Source: Gluconobacter kanchanaburiensis NBRC 103587 (GTDB lineage Bacteria; Pseudomonadota; Alphaproteobacteria; Acetobacterales; Acetobacteraceae). Taken from it: DNA of 64,000 nt. The notes below the pieces were generated by a model that had not been told where the DNA came from, ran no database searches, and was given only the letters and a program-made list of their open reading frames with translations. The stretch covers positions 1 to 64,000 of the forward strand of contig NZ_BJVA01000014.1 in the NCBI RefSeq assembly GCF_007988905.1, in the 5' to 3' direction. Below are positions 56,187 through 64,000 of this stretch, in pieces (position 1 is the stretch's first letter; the number at the start of each line of letters is the position of its first letter). The translations under genes and the position numbers were made by a program.

Positions 56187-57424
56187 CAGATCACTTTTCC
56201 CTGACCATCACGTTGCCGGCGCAGGTACAGAAAGGCGACTGCCGCAGCACAGACTCCTGACAGACCTCCGACGCCCAGAGCCCAGCGCGGACCAAGACAG
56301 TTCGCAATCATACCTACCAAGGGCGCTCCCAGCGGAGACGACCCGGCGAACACAGCAAAACGGATCGAGACCACACGTCCGCGCAGACCGGGATCGGTCG
56401 CGAGTTGCATGTAACTGTTGCTTACAGCCGTAAACGTCAGGGAGGCCATGCCCGCCATGACCAGAGAAACCGCAAAAGCCCAATACCCCGGAGAAAGCGC
56501 GCCAAGGAAACAGGCAATACTAAACACCACGGCTCCCTGCGGCAGCGCCGAAAATTTCATGGTCTTGCGACTGGCGGCAAAGAGCGCGCCTGAGATCGTT
56601 CCGACAGCCATGGCGGAATTGAGAATGCCATAGCCATGCGCCCCCACATGAAAGACGCTCACGGCCATGGTCGAAATATAGATTGGGAAATTAAGACCGA
56701 AGGCGCCCAGCAGAAACAGCATGAACAGAATGGTGCGGAGGTCGTCGCGCTGCCAGACATACCGGATGCCTGTCAGCAGATCCTGTTTTTCCCGCTCCGC
56801 GCGCCCGGATTTTGCGGGTCCAAGGTGATGCAGTTCCTGTGTTCGCAGAGAGAGGAGTGACATCAGCACGCCGTAGAACGACAGCCCGTTCAGGATGAAT
56901 GACCATCCCGAACCCAGTTCCGCGATACAGAACCCTGCTACGGCCGGTCCGATCATACGCCCCGCATTATAGGAGACCGAATTAAGCGCCACCGCATTGG
57001 CCAGGTCTTTTTCACCGACCAGTTCGCCTGCGAAAATCTGTCGCACCGGACTATCGAACGCTGCCACACAGCCGCTCAGAAACGCGAACAGATCAACCTG
57101 CCACAATCGCACCATACCCGTTACGACGAGAAGACCCAGACCAACAGCCAGTGTTCCGAGGGCAGCCTGCGTCAGAAGCAGAAAACGGTGCTTCTCAACC
57201 CGATCGGCGATACTTCCCGTCCAAAGAATCAGCAGAAGGGGCGGCGCGAGCTGAAGAGCCGTAACGATACCCACAGCCGTGGCGTCGTACCGGGTCAGTT
57301 CCGTCAGCACGAGCCAGTCCTGCGTCGTCATCTGCATCCATGTCCCGATATTCGAGACCAGAGCGCCCATGGCCCAGATGCGATAATTGCGCCTCCCAAG
57401 AGACCGGAAGGCCTGTCCCATCAC
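56186..57424 (-). CDS. MFS transporter, EntS/MFS_3-type
   Basis: A 412-residue inner-membrane transporter with 12 helices. N-terminal FRSLGRRNYRIWAMGALVSN near residues 6-25 and GTWMQMTTQDWLVLTELTRY near 28-47 are the MFS_3 signature; the loop LWTGSIADRVEKHRFLLLTQ near 72 resembles motif A. Relatives export enterobactin or drugs. No siderophore biosynthesis gene lies nearby, so a general efflux function is more likely. Co-transcribed with the YdcF-like gene. Confidence 0.87.
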   Translation of the reverse strand: MMGQAFRSLGRRNYRIWAMGALVSNIGTWMQMTTQDWLVLTELTRYDATAVGIVTALQLAPPLLLILWTGSIADRVEKHRFLLLTQAALGTLAVGLGLLVVTGMVRLWQVDLFAFLSGCVAAFDSPVRQIFAGELVGEKDLANAVALNSVSYNAGRMIGPAVAGFCIAELGSGWSFILNGLSFYGVLMSLLSLRTQELHHLGPAKSGRAEREKQDLLTGIRYVWQRDDLRTILFMLFLLGAFGLNFPIYISTMAVSVFHVGAHGYGILNSAMAVGTISGALFAASRKTMKFSALPQGAVVFSIACFLGALSPGYWAFAVSLVMAGMASLTFTAVSNSYMQLATDPGLRGRVVSIRFAVFAGSSPLGAPLVGMIANCLGPRWALGVGGLSGVCAAAVAFLYLRRQRDGQGKVI

Positions 57425-57599
57425 GGGCAGACCCTCTCAATCAGGAGGAAAAAGCGAGAGAAACCGGAAAACATACCATCAGTGTCGGGAATATCCGATC
57501 CGATGTCGAGACATGTCTCGAAAATGTTCCCTCAATGCCTTCCAAAAGCCTGTCTCTGCCGTCAGGAGACGGCACCTGTGAGCGCGGCCGCGAAGGATG

Positions 57600-58270
57600 C
57601 ACCATATGACGACGAAGACTGCGACTGGCCGAAACGGAATTGCAGCGGACTACACTCACCTGCTCTACCATGGCCGCGCTCCTCAGGGTCATCTGCTTCA
57701 TTTCGTTGATGACCTAAGTGAATCCTCTCGAGGCTTTCCGCCTCACCGGTCGTGGAATGGGAGATATCCTCAAGCGGCAACGTAATGCCGTCGACAGGCT
57801 CGCTAATGACGTTCATCGAACAGTAGGCTTCACCCACAAGTTGCACACCTTCCTCGACCTGTCGTCCTGAGGACATAATGATGTTGCGAATATCCTGCGC
57901 CAATTTTTCCGTACTCTGCGCAAGGACACGGATTTCCTTGGTCAGCACATCGAAGTCCTGTCCGGCTCCACCCGCACGTGCGGCCTCGATTATGGCCGCA
58001 TTCGCGGAATGCATGATCACCGAAATCACACCTGTCTGACCACGCATTTCCAGAGCTGTTCCACGGGCTTCGACCGCCGAACGCGCGGTCTGCCCCACAG
58101 TCTGAGTGGTGCTTGGGTGGTGCTATTGATGGAAGCGGAATCTCCGCGAGATTGCCTGCCTGACGCTCCGTGCGCTCACTCAGTTCTGCAGAAGCGGGCA
58201 CGATTTCGGACGTCGCATCGGAAATTTTGGCAGTTGCCGTGCGGTAGATCTGGATCATAAATTCTGCCGG
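57600..58270 (-). pseudogene. Decayed methyl-accepting chemotaxis protein
   Basis: Reading leftward, the frame SDATSEIVPASAELSERTERQ (near 58250-58140) is typical of the MCP helical bundle start. After a frameshift follow SANAAIIEAARAGGAGQDFD, EIRVLAQSTEKLAQDIRNII and RQVEEGVQLVGEAYCSMNVI, and finally INEMKQMTLRSAAMVEQVSV. The MCP hairpin tip (usually ILALNAAVEAARAG) appears as ANAAIIEAARAG. Several frameshifts separate the pieces. No intact receptor or other chemotaxis gene is in the window. The region 58271-58774 probably includes its lost N-terminus but shows nothing identifiable. Confidence 0.75.
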
Positions 58271-58774
58271 AATTCTTCATGCCGGCCCTGAAACTCTTCC
58301 CGAAACGTGAAGGTCAGATCACCCTCTTTACGAACTCCATTCCAGCACAGATCGTTCCGAGCGTATCGTCCTGAACGCGGCAGATATTCTCACTCCGGCT
58401 GGAAAGGTCTTTCTGGATGCAGGCAGCTTCCCGCGCTTCATGAGCGGAGTTTTCCCAAAATTTCAGATGGTTCCAGCTATTTTCATGAAACACCTGAAGG
58501 AAACGCGCCAGGCGGCCTGCATACCGGGAGAGAGCCTCGATTTTCTGACGGACATTGGAAGTTTTCCAATCTCATGAAGCATGATGGTCATTTTTACCTA
58601 CGGCCTCACATGATTTTCGGAAAAGTCGTGTGATATTTTCTAAATCCAGGCGTGTCGTTACTAATGACAGGTAAAAATTTCTCTCGAAATTGTTTGAAAT
58701 ACATAACGAACCGAACGCCCACACCCGGCTGGACCAATATTGACAATTTCGCGCCCAGGGAGGATTGGTGGCGT

Positions 58775-58890
58775 TTCACCGTGGGGAGCCCGGCAAAGGG
58801 CTGAGATTCTGCTGGTATATCCGTCAAGGACCGCGCGGCGCAGTGACCCATTGAACCTGATCCAGTTCGTACTGGCGGAGGGATGGTGGT
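58775..58890 (+). promoter_or_regulatory. TPP (thiamine pyrophosphate) riboswitch
   Basis: GTGGGGAGCCCGGCAAAGGG followed by CTGAGAT (58781-58807), and GACCCATTGAACCTGATCCA (58844-58863) followed after 7 bases by GGCGGAGGGATGGTGG, are the two conserved halves of the THI-box. CACC at 58777-58780 can pair with GGTG at 58885-58888 as P1. It lies about 100 bp before the start codon of a TonB-dependent receptor on the same strand. TPP binding would reduce expression of the receptor, kinase and permease genes behind it. Confidence 0.93.
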
Positions 58891-58992
58891 CGCTGTCTGC
58901 CCGACGCATAATCATGCAGGACGCAGCCGGCAGCTTGAACCTTTCCTGTCAGAGCTGAGATCTCATTGCTTGCAGGCGAGGAGTCTCTCATC

Positions 58993-61416
58993 ATGGCATA
59001 CAGATCGTACCGCAGCGTCCTGCCCGTCCTGATCGGCACGACGGTCTGTCTGTCAACCGCGGGTGCCGCCGACAGGCCTTCTCCCCGCGCCCTGGAGGTC
59101 ACACAGAGCGGGGCAATCTCCCCGTCAAAATCTGCGGCACATTCTACCTACGCCCGGCCTTCGCCCCACCCCGAACACATCATCGTCCACCGGCTTGCGG
59201 AGAGCGCGCCCGGAAACCAGCCGGGAGGCGGCCTAATCCATCTGCAGGACGGCGTGAAATCCGTCAGTACCGTCAGTCAGGATTTCATTTCCAAGCAGGC
59301 TCCCATGGCCACGGCCTTCCAGCTTGCCGCCATGCTACCCGGCGCCAATGTGTCCTCGTCCGATCCAATGGGATTTTCCCCCAATACCGACATCACCGTC
59401 CGCGGGCTCGATAACAGCGCTATCGGTTATGTGCTCGAAGGCATGCCGCTGAACGATGTCGCCGCCTATTCCGGCACGCCCAGCCAGTTCGCGGACAGTG
59501 AGAACTATCAGGAAATTGCCCTGTCACAGGGCTCGGCCGATCTGGACAGTCCGGTCCTGAACGCCGCCGGGGGCCTGATGAACCTGACCTTCCGCGACCC
59601 CGCCAAAAAAGCGGGTGGTGACGCCAGCGTGTCTTACGGATCCTACAACACCAACCGCGAATTCATCCGCCTCGACACTGGCGACATCGCCCATACCGGC
59701 ATCCGTGGCTTCGTCTCCTACTCCCATGGCGCGACCGACAACTGGCGCGGACCGGGACGCGACGAGAAGCAGCATGTCGATTTCAAGCTCCTCAAGGAAT
59801 GGGGGCAGGGCAACCGCGCCAGCCTCATCGGCACCTTCAACACGACCATCACGAGCTGGTATCCCGAACCCACCATGGACACATGGAAATTGGACGGGAT
59901 CAAAGGCCAGAACAACCTGCTGGCTCATTATGACAGCAGCAATCCGGAAAACGGCGCGAATTACTGGCGTCTGTGGCGGGACGGAGAGCGCACGCTTTAT
60001 GGCGGCGCGCCGGTCCATCTGACCCTGACCGACCATCTGACCCTGGACGTCACACCCTACGCGCAGCTTGCCTATGGCAACTGGCCAGGCGGAAGCACGC
60101 TGTCCGAAACCGGACTTTACCAAGGCACACAGGCCCTGTCGGACACGCTGAACCTCCCCGGCGCGCAGGACGGCGTGGGCGTTGTCCGCGCGGATTACAC
60201 CCAGCGCAGCTACCGTTCGGGCTTTACCAGCGCGCTGCACTACAAAACCGGCTGGAACGATTTCGTCCTCGGATACTGGTACGATTACGGCGACGACAAC
60301 GAGCAACAGCCCTTCACGGCGGTTCAGACCAATGGCTATGCCCCGGATATCTGGGCGCAAAACGGTCGCGACGTGATCCGCCTGTCCAACGGCGAACGCC
60401 TTCTGGGCGGCAGCTTCCACACCATTTCGCAGACCAACGCGCTGTTCATCGGCGACCACATGTCCCTGCTGCACGACCATCTGACCATCGACCTCGGCTT
60501 CAAGGCCGTCATGATGAGCCGCGATGGCACGAACAGCATGCCAGGCCCGCAATACCATGTCGGTTCCAACAGCATGGAGCCCCTGCCCCGCCTCGGCGTG
60601 CGCTGGCGCATTGACGCGGAAAACCAGCTCTTCTTCAACGCCACGACCAATTTCCGCGCCCCGGACCAGAGCGCGTTGTACAACACCTATGACCCCTCTT
60701 CGGGCGAAATGTACGGAACCGGATCGGCCGACGTTCGCAACGAATATTCCATTTCTGAAGAGCTGGGATACCGCCGCACGGGACGCTGGATCATCGGCAG
60801 CCTGACGCTGTTCAACTACAACTTCACCAATCGCCAGATCTCCACGCAGGCTGTCCAGAACGGCTCCATTGTCAGCACGACGATGAATGCGGGTGGCCAG
60901 ACCTCACGCGGCGTGGACGTAGAAATCGGCCTGCGCCCTTGGCATCATTTCAGCCCCTATGTCTCGGGCGAGTACCTGCATGCCACGATCGACAATGACC
61001 TTATGTCAGGCGGGGACCTTCTACGCACCCGCGGCCGCATCGCCGTCCGCAGCCCGACCCTTCAGGCCGCGGCCGGGCTGAGCTACGATGACGGGCATAT
61101 CTTCGGTGTCGCCACCGTGCATTACACCGGCCACCAGTACGCAACCTTCATGAATGACGAGCGCGTCTCGGATCACACGACCGGCGATCTCGCCATTGGC
61201 TACCGCTTCTCGGACCATATCCATCTGCATCAGCCGACCCTGCGGATGAATTTCATCAACATCACGAACGAACACTACCTTTCCGGCGTGGCAAGCCCGA
61301 CCATGAATGCGAAAGACACGACCGGCGTGTATGGCACCACCATCGCCGGAAGTGCCCCGAGCTACTTCATCGGGGGCGGGTTTGCCGCACTGTTCACCGC
61401 TTCGACGGGGTTCTGA
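58993..61416 (+). CDS. TonB-dependent receptor, probable thiamine (or thiamine precursor) uptake
   Basis: An 807-residue outer-membrane receptor. ATG 58993 follows GAGGAG at 58978-58983; an earlier Met at 58966 gives no better start. The signal peptide ends near residue 26 (LSTAGA). The plug domain has DFISKQAPMATAFQLAAMLP near 98-117 and ITVRGLDNSAIGYVLEGMPL near 137-157, and the barrel ends in GFAALFTASTGF. The TPP riboswitch directly upstream, and the permease and kinase genes downstream, point to thiamine or a thiamine derivative as ligand. Thiamine import by TonB receptors is known in other proteobacteria (for example BtuB-like ThiB/OMR-type); here it is inferred from regulation. Confidence 0.92.
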   Translation: MAYRSYRSVLPVLIGTTVCLSTAGAADRPSPRALEVTQSGAISPSKSAAHSTYARPSPHPEHIIVHRLAESAPGNQPGGGLIHLQDGVKSVSTVSQDFISKQAPMATAFQLAAMLPGANVSSSDPMGFSPNTDITVRGLDNSAIGYVLEGMPLNDVAAYSGTPSQFADSENYQEIALSQGSADLDSPVLNAAGGLMNLTFRDPAKKAGGDASVSYGSYNTNREFIRLDTGDIAHTGIRGFVSYSHGATDNWRGPGRDEKQHVDFKLLKEWGQGNRASLIGTFNTTITSWYPEPTMDTWKLDGIKGQNNLLAHYDSSNPENGANYWRLWRDGERTLYGGAPVHLTLTDHLTLDVTPYAQLAYGNWPGGSTLSETGLYQGTQALSDTLNLPGAQDGVGVVRADYTQRSYRSGFTSALHYKTGWNDFVLGYWYDYGDDNEQQPFTAVQTNGYAPDIWAQNGRDVIRLSNGERLLGGSFHTISQTNALFIGDHMSLLHDHLTIDLGFKAVMMSRDGTNSMPGPQYHVGSNSMEPLPRLGVRWRIDAENQLFFNATTNFRAPDQSALYNTYDPSSGEMYGTGSADVRNEYSISEELGYRRTGRWIIGSLTLFNYNFTNRQISTQAVQNGSIVSTTMNAGGQTSRGVDVEIGLRPWHHFSPYVSGEYLHATIDNDLMSGGDLLRTRGRIAVRSPTLQAAAGLSYDDGHIFGVATVHYTGHQYATFMNDERVSDHTTGDLAIGYRFSDHIHLHQPTLRMNFINITNEHYLSGVASPTMNAKDTTGVYGTTIAGSAPSYFIGGGFAALFTASTGF

Positions 61417-61418
61417 GC

Positions 61419-62573
61419 ATGGCGGAGGCTTCCGGGCAGTTCGGCGTCAACGGCCTCGAAAACAGACGGGACTGGCCTGCGCTGGCCGATCCCGAGGTCC
61501 GAAGGGTTCTCTCCCATTTTCCACTACCGGCTCCGGCCCGGCAGGTAGTCTGGCATGGTCGGCGACCATTTTCCTCAACGGGCGTTGTATCACTTGAAAA
61601 CGGAAGCCGCGTCTTCGTCAAACGCCATGACCATTGCCTGCGCAACGCCACAGCGCTAGCGGAAGAACACCGCTTCATCGCGCACCTGTCCGGAAGAGGC
61701 ATTCCCGTTGGCCAGACGTGGCGCACGACTGATGGTCAGGCCGCTCTCGACTTCAATGGATCAGCCTACGAGGTTTTCTCCATCATGCCCGGCCATGACC
61801 TGTACGAGACCGTGCAGTCCTGGGAGCCGTTCCACAACATCAGGCACGCCTTTTCAGCCGGCCTGCATCTTGGTCAGCTTCATGAGGCGGCAAGGAGTTT
61901 CGATGCTCCTGCACGCCCCTCATCACGCCCCCTGCTTTCAACATTCGAAGTCATCACATCCCCCGATCTGATGGCGGGTCTGAACTGCTGGATTCCCCAA
62001 CAATCGGGACTGGCAGAAGCTCTGACACGACACTTCTGGCGAAAAGACATCCCGGCGGCCCTGCTGAAATTTCATGAACGGCTTAAACCGCACTTATCAG
62101 AAATCCAGCCGCGCTGGGGACATGGCGACTGGCACCCATCAAACCTCTTCTGGGATGACACCGGTCCGGATGCCCAGATCTGCGGCATTCTGGATTTTGG
62201 CATGTCCGACCAGACCTGTGCTGCCTATGATCTGGCCGTCGCCATTGAGCGGAGCGCCATCGAATGGCTGCGTCCAGAAAATGACTGTCCGGTCGCCTTC
62301 GACAGACTAGACGCATTTCTACGCGGATATCAGACCCGGTATACAATTTCTGATACGGAGCGCTCGCTGGTATCGCTCTTTCTTCCTCTGGTCCATGTTG
62401 AATATGCACTCTCGGAAGTCGCGTATTATGAGACGCTGGTTCATGACCAAAACGGCGTAAAAGCAGCCTATACGGACTACCTCCTTGGGCACGCGCACTG
62501 GTTTTCTTCCCCTAGCGGCCAGAAGATGCTGGACTGGCTTGAACAAACTCTCAAGACATCCGCATGTCCCTGA
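61419..62573 (+). CDS. Phosphotransferase (APH-fold) kinase, probable thiamine kinase
   Basis: A 384-residue kinase-fold protein. Catalytic motif GHGDWHPSNLFWDD near residue 230 contains the catalytic Asp and Asn, and ICGILDFGMSDQTCAAYDLA near 250 the Mg-binding Asp. The N-terminal nucleotide lobe holds VSLENGSRVFVKRHDHCLRN near 55. These are the features of aminoglycoside/choline/thiamine kinases. It begins 3 bases after the receptor stop and overlaps the permease start by 10 bases, so it belongs to the riboswitch operon. Phosphorylating imported thiamine would trap it. The substrate is inferred. Confidence 0.82.
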   Translation: MAEASGQFGVNGLENRRDWPALADPEVRRVLSHFPLPAPARQVVWHGRRPFSSTGVVSLENGSRVFVKRHDHCLRNATALAEEHRFIAHLSGRGIPVGQTWRTTDGQAALDFNGSAYEVFSIMPGHDLYETVQSWEPFHNIRHAFSAGLHLGQLHEAARSFDAPARPSSRPLLSTFEVITSPDLMAGLNCWIPQQSGLAEALTRHFWRKDIPAALLKFHERLKPHLSEIQPRWGHGDWHPSNLFWDDTGPDAQICGILDFGMSDQTCAAYDLAVAIERSAIEWLRPENDCPVAFDRLDAFLRGYQTRYTISDTERSLVSLFLPLVHVEYALSEVAYYETLVHDQNGVKAAYTDYLLGHAHWFSSPSGQKMLDWLEQTLKTSACP

Positions 62574-63145
62574 TCGAAGTTCTAGGTGCGGTTCTCAGTG
62601 CCCTCGCCGTCTGGCTGACGTCCCGCCGTAGCATGATCTGCTGGCCGGTGTCGCTGACAGCAGCGGGCCTGTACTGCTGGATTTTCCTTAAAGCACGCCT
62701 TTACGCCGATGCGGGACTTCAGATCGCCTTCTGCCTTTATGTTGTCTATGGCTGGCGCCACTGGCAGAAAATACAGAGCCCGGATGGCCGCATCCAGGTT
62801 CGACGCCCCAAAACTGTTGCGATTCTAAAAGGACTATTATCGGGTGCGACAGGAAGCGCCGTATGGGCCTTCATTCTGGCACGGTTCACTAATGATCCAA
62901 CCCCAATTACCGACGCGACACTGACCGCCTACAGCATGCTTGCCCAATATTGGGATACGATGCGCTACAGAGAAACATGGGCCCTGTGGATCGTGGTAGA
63001 CAGCGCATATGTGGCTCTATTCATCAGTCGCGGCCTTTATCCCACAGCAATGCTTTATGCCGGGTTTGTTATACTTGCTGCCTATGGTTATCGCCTCTGG
63101 AAACCCGAGGCTTCAATCCGGGTCATTGCCAACACAGATATGTGA
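62564..63145 (+). CDS. PnuC-family permease, probable thiamine transporter PnuT
   Basis: A 193-residue inner-membrane protein with seven hydrophobic segments. The PnuC pattern is visible: VLGAVLSALAVWLTSRRSMI near residues 6-25, WPVSLTAAGLYCWIFLKARL near 28-47, then YVVYGWRHWQK near 60. PnuC relatives carry nicotinamide riboside; the PnuT branch carries thiamine and is typically under TPP riboswitch control. The operon position supports PnuT. The start codon lies 10 bases inside the kinase frame. Confidence 0.86.
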   Translation: MSLIEVLGAVLSALAVWLTSRRSMICWPVSLTAAGLYCWIFLKARLYADAGLQIAFCLYVVYGWRHWQKIQSPDGRIQVRRPKTVAILKGLLSGATGSAVWAFILARFTNDPTPITDATLTAYSMLAQYWDTMRYRETWALWIVVDSAYVALFISRGLYPTAMLYAGFVILAAYGYRLWKPEASIRVIANTDM

Positions 63146-63263
63146 TTTTCAAAAAATACATTAAACTCATCAAAAAAAGGCATAAAAATACCAATATTAT
63201 TGACTCGCCCTACCGATAAGTATTTATTAAGGAGAATAAAATTTTTTTTAAAGGCTGGATCTT
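63146..63263. other. AT-rich junction
   Basis: A strong drop in GC begins just after the permease stop and continues through the window end. No gene or repeat is seen in this 118-bp stretch. TTATTAAGGAGAATAAAA near 63225-63245 could be a start signal for the downstream gene. Confidence 0.4.
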
Positions 63264-64000
63264 ATGGTCATAATGGAAGGAAAAGAACTGGTTCTTCATT
63301 ATAATGAAGGAAAAACAGAATACTGTGTCATAACTTTTCCAGGAAGATTTCATACCCATGAGGCAAAAGAAAAATTTTTTGGCGGAAATATTTTTGCAAA
63401 AAATGATATTTCGTCTATTGGACTAACAACAAAAATAGACAACTGGTTTATATGCGATGAAATAGATGAATTTATTGAAAAAATAAAGGAAATATCATCA
63501 AAATACACTAAAATTGTTGCAATAGGTCCATCCATGGGATCGTACCCGGCTATAAAGTATTCTAAAAAATTAAATATCCATAGAATACTTTCGCTAGCCC
63601 CAAAATGGACGATAGATCCTAAACTAATACACTCTGAACCTGATAAAATAAGAGATGGACTACTAAGCGATGACATGAATTCTTTAATAGAAAATATTTT
63701 TTCTGATGAAAAATCAGGCCACTGCATAGAATCCGGCGACGTCAACAATGAATTAATCGTTTGCTATGATACATATAGAAAATTGGATAAATTCAATGTC
63801 CAAAAATTAAGAACCATCATTAACTTTGAAGAAGTGTTATTTCCTAAATGTGGTCACGTTATTATTGATCAACTTCAAGGATCCGAAAATCTTCTTAAAA
63901 TTGTTCACTCATTAGTTTATGATGATATAAAAACAACCTGTGAACTTCTAACAAAAATCAGAAGATCACATAAAAATAAAATCAAGAAGTATTACGATGT
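63264..64000 (+). CDS. Alpha/beta-hydrolase-like protein, cut by the window end
   Basis: An open frame from ATG 63264 (or 63273) with no stop to the last base; at least 245 residues. It begins MVIMEGKELVLHYNEGKTEY. The nucleophile elbow is KIVAIGPSMGSYPAIKYSKK near 84-103 with Ser in GPSMG, and a candidate catalytic His is in FPKCGHVIIDQL near 198. The C-terminal part is lysine-rich (RRSHKNKIKKYYD). Codon use is extremely AT-rich compared with the upstream genes. Similar hydrolase domains are found in capsule or glycosyltransferase-linked proteins; I cannot assign function. A minus-strand frame at 63350-63748 is its shadow. Confidence 0.7.
   Translation, partial: MVIMEGKELVLHYNEGKTEYCVITFPGRFHTHEAKEKFFGGNIFAKNDISSIGLTTKIDNWFICDEIDEFIEKIKEISSKYTKIVAIGPSMGSYPAIKYSKKLNIHRILSLAPKWTIDPKLIHSEPDKIRDGLLSDDMNSLIENIFSDEKSGHCIESGDVNNELIVCYDTYRKLDKFNVQKLRTIINFEEVLFPKCGHVIIDQLQGSENLLKIVHSLVYDDIKTTCELLTKIRRSHKNKIKKYYD

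Noticed and set aside
59524-60558. 344-residue minus-strand frame
   Set aside because: Shadow of the TonB receptor; no start signal and no family match by eye.
63350-63748. 132-residue minus-strand frame
   Set aside because: Shadow of the plus-strand hydrolase-like ORF, which has better composition and motifs.

Overview
The window looks like chromosome from an acetic acid bacterium, most likely Gluconobacter or a close relative. This rests on gene content: a membrane-bound PQQ dehydrogenase with an OprB porin, an aconitase next to an NAD-type isocitrate dehydrogenase, a LutABC lactate system, tandem cysteine desulfurases with ferredoxin and MnmA, and several TonB receptors. From about 6.9 kb to 63.1 kb the DNA is GC-rich with Gluconobacter-like codon use. 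The left edge (1-6.9 kb) and right edge (63.15-64 kb) are clearly more AT-rich and look acquired. No tRNA, rRNA or CRISPR array was seen. No database was consulted, so the genus is an inference.

Layout. 1-6.9 kb: end of an IS5-type element, a frameshifted PQQ dehydrogenase, a TetR regulator and an OprB porin that share an 18-bp operator, then IS and hydrolase debris. 6.9-11.4 kb: a LysR gene, a DoxX gene and a YceI / cytochrome b561 / YceI operon; the two target units share a GAAAC-N5-GTTTC element at nearly the same distance from their start codons. 11.4-18.3 kb: a Na+/H+ antiporter, a divergent LysR / old yellow enzyme pair, an SDR, a small lipoprotein and a proline-rich secreted protein, all interrupted by IS3/IS5 remnants. 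18.3-24.3 kb: acnA and icd with a divergent LysR, and an AI-2E family permease. 24.3-31.1 kb: LysR, TonB receptor, MFS symporter and M20 peptidase, which look like a substrate-specific uptake and hydrolysis locus, then LysE. 31.1-34.6 kb: ahpF and ahpC with divergent oxyR. 35-44.4 kb: antiporter, GST, mnmA, ferredoxin, two cysteine desulfurases, hydrolase and tyrS. 44.5-47.3 kb: a DesK/DesR-like two-component system and a membrane-anchored J protein. 47.5-50.3 kb: lutABC. 50.7-57.4 kb: glycosyltransferase, heparinase II/III-like protein, rpe, AGE epimerase, YdcF-like protein and MFS exporter. 58.8-63.1 kb: a TPP riboswitch followed by a TonB receptor, a phosphotransferase-fold kinase and a PnuC/PnuT-type permease.

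The most informative system is the last one. The TPP riboswitch in front of an outer-membrane receptor, a small-molecule kinase and a PnuT-like permease reads as a complete route for thiamine capture: outer membrane, inner membrane, then phosphorylation. The window also holds a set of decayed genes that a simple ORF scan misses: a chloroperoxidase-type hydrolase, topoisomerase IB, UvrA and a chemotaxis receptor, plus three IS5-family ends flanked by CTAR/TTAG. At the right edge an AT-rich hydrolase-like ORF with no stop in the window runs off the end.
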